Positions 11,218-18,960 of a stretch of DNA of 64,000 nt are shown here, in pieces (position 1 is the first letter of the stretch; every line of letters begins with the position of its first letter). Made by a program: the position numbers and the translations under genes. Below the pieces are notes generated by a model. That model worked only from the letters and a program-made list of their open reading frames with translations. It had not been told where the DNA came from and searched no databases. This DNA is from Lachnospiraceae bacterium JLR.KK008 (GTDB taxonomy: Bacteria; Bacillota; Clostridia; Lachnospirales; Lachnospiraceae), in NCBI GenBank assembly GCA_037015955.1, contig CP143548.1:1420001-1484000 (forward strand), given 5' to 3'.

Positions 11218-11252
11218 AAGCCCCGTCAGCTTGCTGCAGGGGCTTTGATTCT
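11218..11252 (+). terminator. Terminator after malQ
   Basis: AAGCCCC at 11218-11224 pairs with GGGGCTT at 11239-11245, followed by a short T-rich stretch. It ends just before the pdaA-like gene. Confidence 0.65.
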
Positions 11253-11314
11253 AAGTCATGCCGCCTCCTGCATATATATTTGCAAAAGGAGACGGAAGCG
11301 GGATAGCAAAACGC

Positions 11315-12115
11315 ATGGTAAACGAATATAAAGTACTGGCGAGGATTGGATTTTTGTTTGTCATGATGTATATGATAGGCGCCGGGCTTGCCGGAGGCGT
11401 AAACGTGTGGAAGGAGACCTCCGCAATCGCCCATGAGACGAAGGACTGGGGACTTGGCTTTGGGGAGGCGGGACAAAAGCCAACAGGCAACACAAGTGCG
11501 GAGGAGCTTTGCAAACAGGACGCCTGGTATGTGGGAAATACACAGGAAAAGGTGCTCTATCTGACGTTTGATGCGGGCTTTGAAAATGGCAATACACCGG
11601 CGATTCTCGATGCACTGAAAAAGCATCAGGTGTCTGCCACTTTCTTTGTCGTCGGTAATTATCTGGAAACGAGTCCCGAGCTTGTGAAACGGATGGCACA
11701 GGAAGGACATACGGTCGGGAATCATTCCTACCATCATCCGGATATGACGGCGAAGTCAGACGAAGAGTTTGAAAAAGAGATCCGGCTGTTGGAAGAGAAA
11801 TACAAGGAGATCACCGGGGAGGAACTGACGAAGTTTTATCGTCCGCCGCAGGGAAAATACAGCGATGCGACATTAAAACATGCCAAACAGATGGGGTATC
11901 AGACATTCTTCTGGAGTCTGGCCTATGTTGACTGGCTGGAGAAAGACCAGCCGACGAAGGAGGAAGCCTTCGAAAAATTGCTTGGCAGGATTCATCCGGG
12001 CGCGATCGTGCTCTTACATAGCACTTCTGCCACCAATGCGCAGATCTTAGATGAGCTGCTGACCAAATGGGAAGAGATGGGGTATGAAGTACGGTCTTTG
12101 AGCGAAATTTCATAA
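11315..12115 (+). CDS. pdaA: PdaA-like polysaccharide deacetylase (spore cortex muramic-lactam synthesis)
   Basis: NodB-fold carbohydrate deacetylase. After a signal-anchor (VLARIGFLFVMMYMIGAG) the catalytic domain shows LTFDAGFENGNT, HTVGNHSYHHPD and KFYRPPQGKYS. The form TFDxGxENG, with the usual second metal Asp absent, is characteristic of PdaA rather than ordinary TFDDG chitin deacetylases. B. subtilis PdaA deacetylates muramic acid on the way to the delta-lactam of spore cortex, which lytic germination enzymes recognise. SpoVAF-like and SleB-like genes elsewhere in the window agree with a spore-forming lineage. The start is uncertain: ATG 11315 puts the membrane segment near the N terminus but has only GCGGGA about 9 bases before it; ATG 11258 would add 19 residues. 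A strong terminator follows. Confidence 0.88.
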   Translation: MVNEYKVLARIGFLFVMMYMIGAGLAGGVNVWKETSAIAHETKDWGLGFGEAGQKPTGNTSAEELCKQDAWYVGNTQEKVLYLTFDAGFENGNTPAILDALKKHQVSATFFVVGNYLETSPELVKRMAQEGHTVGNHSYHHPDMTAKSDEEFEKEIRLLEEKYKEITGEELTKFYRPPQGKYSDATLKHAKQMGYQTFFWSLAYVDWLEKDQPTKEEAFEKLLGRIHPGAIVLLHSTSATNAQILDELLTKWEEMGYEVRSLSEIS

Positions 12116-12150
12116 TTTCATAAACAGAACTTTTTCGGAGAATGAACGAA

Positions 12151-12182
12151 GCCGGCGCGGAGTAAATGCGCCGGTTTTTTTG
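12151..12182 (+). terminator. Terminator after the pdaA-like gene
   Basis: CCGGCGC at 12152-12158 pairs with GCGCCGG at 12168-12174, followed by seven Ts. Confidence 0.93.
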
Positions 12183-12233
12183 TTTCCGGACAGAGAGTTC
12201 CTGTTTTTGATGTTCCACCGTCTGATAAAAAGA

Positions 12234-12261
12234 TTGTAAAATAAAAGAAATGTGATAAAAT
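12234..12261 (+). promoter_or_regulatory. Promoter for proS and the ECF cassette
   Basis: TTGTAA, 16 bases, then TAAAAT, about 50 bases before proS. The leader is too short for a T-box, so no tRNA-sensing control is expected here. Confidence 0.55.
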
Positions 12262-12310
12262 GATATGTGATTCAGTTTATCAACGGTAAGAAACGGACAA
12301 GGAGTACAGT

Positions 12311-14047
12311 ATGAAGATCAGAAATTTGGTGGGAGACAGGTTTAAAGAGAGGCCGTCCGACTGTGTGATTGACAGCCATGCGCTGATGGTGCGGGGCGGC
12401 TATATGAAATATGTGGCCAACGGTATCTTTTCTCTGTATGCGCCGGGTAAGCGCGTGACGCAGAAGATCGAGAAGATCATACGGGAGGAGATGGACCGGA
12501 TTGATGGGCAGGAAGTGATGTTCCCCGTGGTGCTTCCCGGAAGTCTCTGGGAAGAGTCGGGACGTTTTACGAGTGTTGGGGATGAGCTTATCCGTCTGAA
12601 AGACAGAAACAACAGTTCTCTCGTTCTCGGGATGACGCACGAGGAGGCGGCGGTGCATCTGGCGAGAGAATACGGCAACAGTTATTCGCGTTATCCGTTT
12701 ATGATCTATCAGATTCAGACAAAGTTCAGGGATGAAGCGCGTCCGCGTGCCGGGCTGCTCCGCGTCCGCGAGTTTGTAATGAAGGATGCATATTCGTTCC
12801 ATACTTCGCAGGAAGATCTGGAACGCTATTATGAGATCTGCTTTGAGGCTTATAACAGGATATTTGCCCGTGCCGGTATTCCGGAAGTTGTAGCCGTAAA
12901 ATCGGATTCCGGGATGATGGGCGGCAGAGTGTCCCATGAGTTTATGTTGCTGACGCCGGTGGGGGAGGATAATATTGCCATCTGCGATGACTGTGGCTAC
13001 AAGGCCAATATGGAGGCCACAGATATGATTATCGAGAATGAGGATGCTTTGGAGCCGGCGGAACTGACAAAAGTTCATACACCGGGTGTGACATCGATCG
13101 AGGATGTGATCGGAATGTTACGGCTGCCGGTTGGGAATAGCTGTAAGGCGGTCGTTTATCAGAAAAATATCGACGACAGTTATGTTGTCATCTTTATCCG
13201 GGGCGATCTGGAAGTTAATGAGACGAAGATTACCAATTATCTGGGCGAAGGCATTCATCCGGCGAAGATTACCGAAGACTGCGGCCTTCATGCAGGTTAC
13301 ATCGGGCCTTATGGGTTGGAAGCGCAGTGTACGGTTCTCTATGACAAATCTCTGGAAGGGATCAGGAATCTGTGCTGCGGCGCCAACTGTGAGGAATATC
13401 ATTATACGGGACTTAATATCGGCCGTGACTGTGGTGAGGTGGCATATCATGATTTTGCCAAAGTATATGACGGTGCGATCTGTCCGGTCTGTGGCAAAAA
13501 AAGTATTCGCCTGTTCCGTGGGATTGAAGTCGGTAATATTTTCCAGCTGGGAACGAAATATACGGAATCAATGAATATGCAGTATGTGGACAAAGACGGC
13601 GCAGCGAATTATCCGATTATGGGCTGCTATGGAATTGGTGTCGGGCGGCTGGCGGCGTCAGTCTGCGAGGCACATCATGATGAAAACGGACCGATCTGGC
13701 CGATTTCCATCGCACCGTGGCAGGTTCATCTGTGCTGTATCAGGGTGGACGACGAAGATACGAGAAAGACGGCGGACCAGCTATATGAGCAGCTTCTGGG
13801 GCGGAACATTGAGGTGATTTACGACGACCGCGATGTGAGAGCCGGCGTAATGTTCTCCGATGCCGATCTGATCGGGGTACCGGTACGGGTCATTGTCAGT
13901 CCGAGGAATCTGAAAGAAGGGATTGTGGAGATTGTTACAAGAGATAAGGCTGTGCAGGAGAAGGTGGCGCTTGATGATGCCGTCTCCTGTGTGGAGAAGC
14001 TGATTGCCCGTCTGTATGCGGAGATAGAGGAAAAGGGACAGAATTAA
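12311..14047 (+). CDS. proS: Prolyl-tRNA synthetase, bacterial long type
   Basis: Charges tRNA-Pro with proline. The 578-residue length and layout are of the prokaryote-type enzyme: a class II catalytic core with THEE (about 109-112) and motif 2 RDEARPRAGLLRVREF (about 138-153), then an inserted editing domain (about 220-390) that hydrolyses mischarged Ala-tRNA, then motif 3 GIGVGRLAA (about 441-449) and an anticodon-binding domain from about 470. The start follows AAGGAGTACAGT. The stop is one base from the next gene's start, so proS seems to lead a long operon of transporter, kinase-fold and synthetase-paralogue genes, an unusual setting for proS. Confidence 0.97.
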   Translation: MKIRNLVGDRFKERPSDCVIDSHALMVRGGYMKYVANGIFSLYAPGKRVTQKIEKIIREEMDRIDGQEVMFPVVLPGSLWEESGRFTSVGDELIRLKDRNNSSLVLGMTHEEAAVHLAREYGNSYSRYPFMIYQIQTKFRDEARPRAGLLRVREFVMKDAYSFHTSQEDLERYYEICFEAYNRIFARAGIPEVVAVKSDSGMMGGRVSHEFMLLTPVGEDNIAICDDCGYKANMEATDMIIENEDALEPAELTKVHTPGVTSIEDVIGMLRLPVGNSCKAVVYQKNIDDSYVVIFIRGDLEVNETKITNYLGEGIHPAKITEDCGLHAGYIGPYGLEAQCTVLYDKSLEGIRNLCCGANCEEYHYTGLNIGRDCGEVAYHDFAKVYDGAICPVCGKKSIRLFRGIEVGNIFQLGTKYTESMNMQYVDKDGAANYPIMGCYGIGVGRLAASVCEAHHDENGPIWPISIAPWQVHLCCIRVDDEDTRKTADQLYEQLLGRNIEVIYDDRDVRAGVMFSDADLIGVPVRVIVSPRNLKEGIVEIVTRDKAVQEKVALDDAVSCVEKLIARLYAEIEEKGQN

Positions 14048-14048
14048 G

Positions 14049-14603
14049 ATGGAAAACAAATCGAAATCGGGCTCTGCCAATGTGGTGACGATCGCGGTGC
14101 TTGCTGCGCTTACGGCAGTGCTTGATATGTTCGGTGTTTTCGGACTGCCGGTCGGTATTTTAAGCGTCTCCAGCTTTTATTTTGCGTCTGCATTCTATCT
14201 TTTGTTTGTGGAAGTTTTCCGCTGGAGAGGTGCAATCGCCATTTATATTGGCCTGCTGCTGGCCTCTGTCTTTACAACCGGGTTTTCAGTCATGCCTTTA
14301 TTGCTTGCCTGGGGAAATGTTGTCTGCAATGTTTTTGTTGTCGGATTGATGAGGCGGCTTGGCAATGATTACAAATGTGACAAAGTATGGAAAGCCGCGA
14401 CGGAAGTGCTCCTGCTGCTGATCGCGCCTGCCATTTCAGGGTTGTGGATATTGGGCGGCTATGTTGTTTTCGGCATCATGCCCGTCTCTGCGCTGCCGGC
14501 AGCGTTTTTTGCCTGGTGGTTTGCCGGGTCACTTGTCTATCTGATCATTGGTATTCCGCTGATGAAATTTGTCATGCCCCTGTTCCGGCGCTTTCGCCTG
14601 TAG
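14049..14603 (+). CDS. Putative ECF transporter substrate-binding (S) component
   Basis: 184 residues with about five or six hydrophobic helices and almost no soluble parts, the build of an S component that captures a vitamin or other small molecule in the membrane. The assignment rests mainly on context: a T-like membrane protein and a double ABC ATPase follow. The order of separate S, T and fused double ATPase resembles the HMP/thiamine transporter YkoEDC of Bacillus, but I see no residues that define the ligand. The ATG begins one base after the proS stop and probably depends on translational coupling. It could instead be a general membrane protein. Confidence 0.6.
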   Translation: MENKSKSGSANVVTIAVLAALTAVLDMFGVFGLPVGILSVSSFYFASAFYLLFVEVFRWRGAIAIYIGLLLASVFTTGFSVMPLLLAWGNVVCNVFVVGLMRRLGNDYKCDKVWKAATEVLLLLIAPAISGLWILGGYVVFGIMPVSALPAAFFAWWFAGSLVYLIIGIPLMKFVMPLFRRFRL

Positions 14604-14677
14604 TTTCACAGGCAGCTGGCAGACAGAGCAAGCCAGGATCAGGATATTGGAATCGATAGGATCAGGAAGATAACGGA

Positions 14678-15316
14678 ATGATGCAAAAATCTGTGTCAGG
14701 TTACAGAAGATACCGGATCAGGCTGCCGATTGTATTCAAGGCGGTAGTCTGGGCGCTGATCAGCGCCTATGCGCTTATGGACCTTGGTCCGGTCAGATAT
14801 AAATTTTTTCTTTCTATTGTCATGATTTTGTTTTTAGAGAGCCTGCGAGTGAAGCGGTCAAAGGCTCTCTATGTTTTTCTGGCGTTGTCTACGGTGAGCA
14901 TCGCCTTTTTTTGGAGCTTTTTTGAAGGTGGGTTTCTGTCCTCGGACTGTCAGATGGCGATTTTCAGAGTATGGCTGCTATTGTTGGCAGGAAATGCGTT
15001 TTTATATTCGGTATCGCTGGAAGAAGTGGTGGCTTTTTTGTTTCGTGTCAGATGTCCGGTCAGGATGATTGCCGCCACGGCGATCGTACTGAATGCTTCT
15101 GATTACTTTATGGAAGCATTTGCACAGATCCGATATGGATATGAGCTGCGGAATCTGTCGGCTAATATTTTTACGAAATACGGACGTATCTTGCAAACAC
15201 AGTGTATCGATTTTTTATTCTTACTCGTGGAATGTAAAAAGATATATATGATTCACGAGAAACAGATCGAAAAGGCGCTCTGTTCCATGCGGGACGATCT
15301 GACGGAAGGCGGCTGA
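14678..15316 (+). CDS. Putative ECF transporter transmembrane (T) component
   Basis: 212 residues with about five membrane helices followed by a cytoplasmic part. In the family the coupling helices carry Ala-Arg-Gly-like motifs that dock on the two ATPases; here the charged stretch AQIRYGYELRNLS (about 147-159) is the best candidate. It lies 9 bases before the ATPase gene, which supports the role. It is shorter than a typical EcfT (about 260). The ligand is unknown. The call is moderate because T components diverge strongly. Confidence 0.6.
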   Translation: MMQKSVSGYRRYRIRLPIVFKAVVWALISAYALMDLGPVRYKFFLSIVMILFLESLRVKRSKALYVFLALSTVSIAFFWSFFEGGFLSSDCQMAIFRVWLLLLAGNAFLYSVSLEEVVAFLFRVRCPVRMIAATAIVLNASDYFMEAFAQIRYGYELRNLSANIFTKYGRILQTQCIDFLFLLVECKKIYMIHEKQIEKALCSMRDDLTEGG

Positions 15317-15325
15317 GCGGTCATT

Positions 15326-16588
15326 ATGTTGGAAGTGATGATTAGAGATGTAATATACGATAGTACGGAGCGGAAGGCGTTGGAGAAGATTGAACTTACT
15401 GCTGCGGCCGGGGAGCTTGTGTGTATCTGTGGAAAGAACGGAGCAGGAAAGTCGACGCTGCTGAATTGTATCGCCAGGATCATTCCTCATGTGATCCGCG
15501 CGTCAGGGCAATGTTCGGTGACGCTTGACGGGGAGGCTGTGGAGAGCGCTGATCTGGAGTATGTCTCTGAGAGCAGTTGTAATTCTCTGTTTTATTTTGA
15601 TGTGAAGGCGCAGCTGTGTCATATCAATGACAGGGAGAGAGAAAAGATACTGGACGATTTTGGACTGCTGCCCAAGCTCCGCTGCGGCATCGGGGAGCTG
15701 TCGATGGGTGAGAAGAAGATCGTCACTTTGTTGGCGGCTCTGAAGACGGAGCGCAGGCTGTGTATTCTCGATGAACCGACGGTATTTCTGGACGATGAAA
15801 AGATTGAAAAACTAATGCGGCTCATAGGCAGAGAGAAGGCGGGAAAGCATATCCTGCTCATCTCTCATGACAGGCGCTGTATGGAAGCGGCTGACAGCAA
15901 TTATGAGATCCGGGATGGAAAATTATATTCCTGTCGTCTTCAGGAAGACAGTGAGAAAGACGGGGGAGAACGCAAAGAGACCAAAGCTGGAGAGTCGGCA
16001 GCGCTTCCGGTCCTGCTGCACATTCCGGCTTTGACGATCCGGCATCCGAACGGTGTCCTGTGTTTTGATGCGTATCCGCTCACGCTCTATGAGGGAGAGA
16101 TTGTGGGGATCTGCGGCGGCAACGGCAGCGGAAAAACGACATTGATGAATTATCTGCTGAAAAATATCAGACTGCTATACAAGAAAGGATATTCAAAGAG
16201 AAAACTGACCGGTATGGGAATGCTTCAGGATTTTCACAAGCAGTTTTTTGCCTGTTCGGCGGCAGGAGAGCTAAGCCTTGGCAGAAGTGTGACGGGGAAC
16301 GAACTCTGTGAGGAGATGTTAAAAGACATGGGCCTGTGGCAATGCCGGGAGGAAAGTCCCCATTTCCTGTCGGATGGTCAGAAGCGAATGCTTCTTCTGG
16401 GGGCTCTGATGCTTGAGGAGGCCGACCTGCTTATTCTGGACGAACCGTTTGACAATCTCGACAGTGTGCGCACAGAGCAGGCGAAAACAATGATTAGAAA
16501 GTTTCACAGCCAGAGAGAGACAATCGTGATTCTCGATCAGAACATGGAGATTTATGAAGACCTGACGGACAGGATAATCCGCTTATAG
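15326..16588 (+). CDS. ECF-type transporter ATPase with two fused ABC domains
   Basis: 420 residues holding two nucleotide-binding domains. Domain 1: Walker A GKNGAGKST (36-44), signature LSMGEKK (125-131), Walker B CILDEPT (146-152), switch His181 in SHD. Domain 2: Walker A GGNGSGKTT (264-272), signature LSDGQKR (348-354), Walker B LILDEPF (369-375). The switch His of domain 2 is replaced: the sequence is VILDQN (401-406). So the two ATP sites are probably unequal, with one weak or non-hydrolytic site. The layout recalls YkoD. It would power uptake with the S and T components upstream. A kinase-fold gene follows 32 bases later. Confidence 0.85.
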   Translation: MLEVMIRDVIYDSTERKALEKIELTAAAGELVCICGKNGAGKSTLLNCIARIIPHVIRASGQCSVTLDGEAVESADLEYVSESSCNSLFYFDVKAQLCHINDREREKILDDFGLLPKLRCGIGELSMGEKKIVTLLAALKTERRLCILDEPTVFLDDEKIEKLMRLIGREKAGKHILLISHDRRCMEAADSNYEIRDGKLYSCRLQEDSEKDGGERKETKAGESAALPVLLHIPALTIRHPNGVLCFDAYPLTLYEGEIVGICGGNGSGKTTLMNYLLKNIRLLYKKGYSKRKLTGMGMLQDFHKQFFACSAAGELSLGRSVTGNELCEEMLKDMGLWQCREESPHFLSDGQKRMLLLGALMLEEADLLILDEPFDNLDSVRTEQAKTMIRKFHSQRETIVILDQNMEIYEDLTDRIIRL

Positions 16589-16620
16589 ATATTTGAGAGC
16601 TGGCAGCCGATAGGAGGAAT

Positions 16621-17529
16621 ATGGAGAAGAAGGAAAAAAAACTGCGGTATGGCGGTTGGTTTGAGCATAACGGCTATACCTTCCTGGCGGAGGGGCTGAT
16701 CCACCATATATATGAGAAGGACGGCTATATTTATAAGATTGTCAAAGAGGACAGACCGCTGTTTCACAGAGCGGATCATTTCGAGAAAGAACAAAAGATT
16801 CTCACTATGCTGCGCACACAGGGATTTCCTGTGGCCGCAGTAGAGCGGATCTTCCGGCCGGGAGAGCTGATCGACGGTTTTCCGGTCCTTCAGGAGAGGA
16901 AGATCACCGATACGGTCTATGATGAATATCGGATTCCCAGGGGCTGTGTCGATGAAATCGTGTGTTTTCTGGCAGAGACGGCGAAGCTGCAGGCGCCAGG
17001 ATTTGGCGTCCTCTATGAGGACAGGGACCGTAATGCGAAAGAATATGAATATGATGATTGGGATGTATTCATTGCGGTACAATTAAAGCTGGCCTGTGCG
17101 CTGGAGATAGACGAAAAGCAGGAGACGCTCGCATTTCTGCAGCAGCTTGTTTTGGAAAACAGGGATCAGTTTCGATATTACGAACCTGCAAGGTTTCTCA
17201 TTATGGATCCGAATCCGCAGAACTTTTTCTTTGATGGAGAAGAGCTCACGAATGCCATCGATATTGACCATCCGCTTGGCGGAGATCCGCTCTGGCAGTG
17301 GGCCTGTGTCTGCTGGTATAAGCCGGCATGGAAAGAGAATATGGCGAGACTTGGCGTTGTCTCGGACAGTGATCGGCGGCTGCTATTGTATACAGCGCTG
17401 TTTGGCATGGCAAATGCGGACTTTGAAATCAAAAATCTTGGCGCGGTGGATCACTATACGATAGAGCGGATGGATGTTCTTCGGTCGGAAATCCGGAAGG
17501 CGGAGAGGGCTGGGACCGAACAGAAATAA
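16621..17529 (+). CDS. APH/choline-kinase-fold phosphotransferase-like protein
   Basis: 302 residues. The second half resembles aminoglycoside-phosphotransferase and choline-kinase folds: LIMDPNPQNFFF (193-204) in place of the catalytic loop HGDxxxxN, then NAIDIDHPLGGDPLWQWA (211-228) matching the metal-binding Asp and the following GDPxxD region. A candidate ATP-binding Lys is K39 in YIYKIVK. The catalytic-loop His is absent, although D196 and N201 are kept. The substrate may be the compound brought in by the ECF transporter, or a metabolite acted on by the synthetase-like protein encoded next; both ideas are inference from gene order. The ATG follows ATAGGAGGAAT, an excellent ribosome site. 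Confidence 0.6.
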   Translation: MEKKEKKLRYGGWFEHNGYTFLAEGLIHHIYEKDGYIYKIVKEDRPLFHRADHFEKEQKILTMLRTQGFPVAAVERIFRPGELIDGFPVLQERKITDTVYDEYRIPRGCVDEIVCFLAETAKLQAPGFGVLYEDRDRNAKEYEYDDWDVFIAVQLKLACALEIDEKQETLAFLQQLVLENRDQFRYYEPARFLIMDPNPQNFFFDGEELTNAIDIDHPLGGDPLWQWACVCWYKPAWKENMARLGVVSDSDRRLLLYTALFGMANADFEIKNLGAVDHYTIERMDVLRSEIRKAERAGTEQK

Positions 17530-17598
17530 AAAGGGCGGAAGCCGTCAGAAGGGTCTGGGAAAGAGCGGCAGAGACGAAGGGCAGGAAGGAGTACAGGA

Positions 17599-18960
17599 GT
17601 GGATAACGGTTTTCACAGAGAAACGTATAATCGGTGGCAGCAGGAAAAGCACAGCGGCCAGATCGTCCTGCGCGGACGTATCCTGAAAACATTTCGTGAG
17701 AAACGCAGACTTGTACTGATCATGCAGGCCGGGGAATATGGCAGCAGATTCCGTCTGTTATTGGAAGAGGAACAGCCGTCTTATGAGGACATGAGAAAGC
17801 TGCATCTAAGCGGAGCGCTGATGGCAGTCAGAGCATCTGTGCAGGATACGGGTGCGGATATGGTCACTGCCCGCATAGAAGAATCCATGATTGTATCTCT
17901 GCCGGAGCTGCCTGCCGGACAGCGCGCCTTGTCTCTGACCGGGGGCCGGGGGACTTTTGAGAAGGCCTTTTACCATCTGAAGCTGTGTAATGACGAGCGT
18001 ACAATCTTGTATCTCAGACTGCGGGACAAAGTGTTCCGTGATCTGAGAGCCTTTTTAAACGAAGGGGATTTTTGTGAGTGCGTAATTCCGGCCTTACAGA
18101 AAAACTATTATGGCGGTGACGCTAATCCTTTTACGACTCATGTCAATTTTGCGCACAGAGATTATTATCTGAAGCCGAATTCCAACGTCGCCTTTTTGCT
18201 GCATTTGGCGGGCGGTATGGAAAAAATGTACGAGATCAGCGATTATTTCAGAAACGGCGGGGTGGACAGTCGGCATTCGGTTCCTTACTGCGCCCTGGAA
18301 CTGTATGCGGCTTATTTTGATTATGAGGAGATCAGAGAGCTGGCCTGGCAGATATTCCGGCGGATTGCGCGGTCTGTCAGCGAATGGCATGTCCGCCGGC
18401 GAACGGAGACCGGGGAGCAGTCCGGAGAGATTACCCAAGAGAGTCCGGCGGTGGAGACGACATTTCACCGGCTGCTTTCGGAAAAATGCGGAGAAAATGC
18501 CGATCAGGCAGGGATACGTGCGCTGCGTCTGCGGCTGACTGGAGAGTCCTCAGATTCGGCCGCAGATAATACCGGCTGGGTCTATCGGTGGATGAAGAAA
18601 GAACTGTTTCGGGGGATCGAGGGTCCCTGTGCGGTCACAGATCTGCCGGCAGGCGTCTCACCTCTGATCAGAACGCAGCCCGATCGTCCGGAATTTTTAA
18701 AGAGAGGATATATTATCTGGGGAGGCAGCAATGTGATTGAGTTTTTTGAGGGCGAAAATGATTGTGGCACAGCGCTTGGGCGGCTGCAGGAGCAGGAGAG
18801 CGGGCAGTCAGGCGCAGACGTACGCAGGGATTACCGTGCGCTCGAACACGCCTTTGCGCTGGGCATTCCGCCTTATGCCTCGCTGACGGTCAGTCTGGAT
18901 CGGATGATTGCGATCGGTATGGGGAATGTACCGGTTTCCACGTATCGGATGGATTTATGA
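17599..18960 (+). CDS. Lysyl-tRNA synthetase-like class II paralogue
   Basis: 453 residues, GTG start after AAGGAGTACAGGA. An N-terminal OB-fold-like part (about 20-105) has little similarity left to the tRNA-binding domain of LysRS. The class II core is clear: motif 1 region RDKVFRDLRAFL with IPAL (142-166), YYGGDANPFTT (170-180), motif 2 FRNGGVDSRHS (217-227), a counterpart of the LysRS SELND element at EGEND (384-388), and motif 3 GIPPYASLTVSLDRM (422-436). In LysRS motif 2 reads FRNEG and then RHNPEFT; here the Glu is Gly and the second block is RHSVPYC. So ATP or amino-acid recognition should differ, and it is unlikely to be the housekeeping LysRS. Paralogues of this kind (for example EpmA) attach amino acids to proteins or small molecules; that role here is inference. 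It is the last gene of the proS-ECF run. Confidence 0.7.
   Translation: MDNGFHRETYNRWQQEKHSGQIVLRGRILKTFREKRRLVLIMQAGEYGSRFRLLLEEEQPSYEDMRKLHLSGALMAVRASVQDTGADMVTARIEESMIVSLPELPAGQRALSLTGGRGTFEKAFYHLKLCNDERTILYLRLRDKVFRDLRAFLNEGDFCECVIPALQKNYYGGDANPFTTHVNFAHRDYYLKPNSNVAFLLHLAGGMEKMYEISDYFRNGGVDSRHSVPYCALELYAAYFDYEEIRELAWQIFRRIARSVSEWHVRRRTETGEQSGEITQESPAVETTFHRLLSEKCGENADQAGIRALRLRLTGESSDSAADNTGWVYRWMKKELFRGIEGPCAVTDLPAGVSPLIRTQPDRPEFLKRGYIIWGGSNVIEFFEGENDCGTALGRLQEQESGQSGADVRRDYRALEHAFALGIPPYASLTVSLDRMIAIGMGNVPVSTYRMDL

Noticed and set aside
12262-12310. T-box riboswitch before proS
   Set aside because: Only about 45 bases lie between the predicted transcription start and the ATG, too few for a T-box, and no specifier or T-box sequence is seen.
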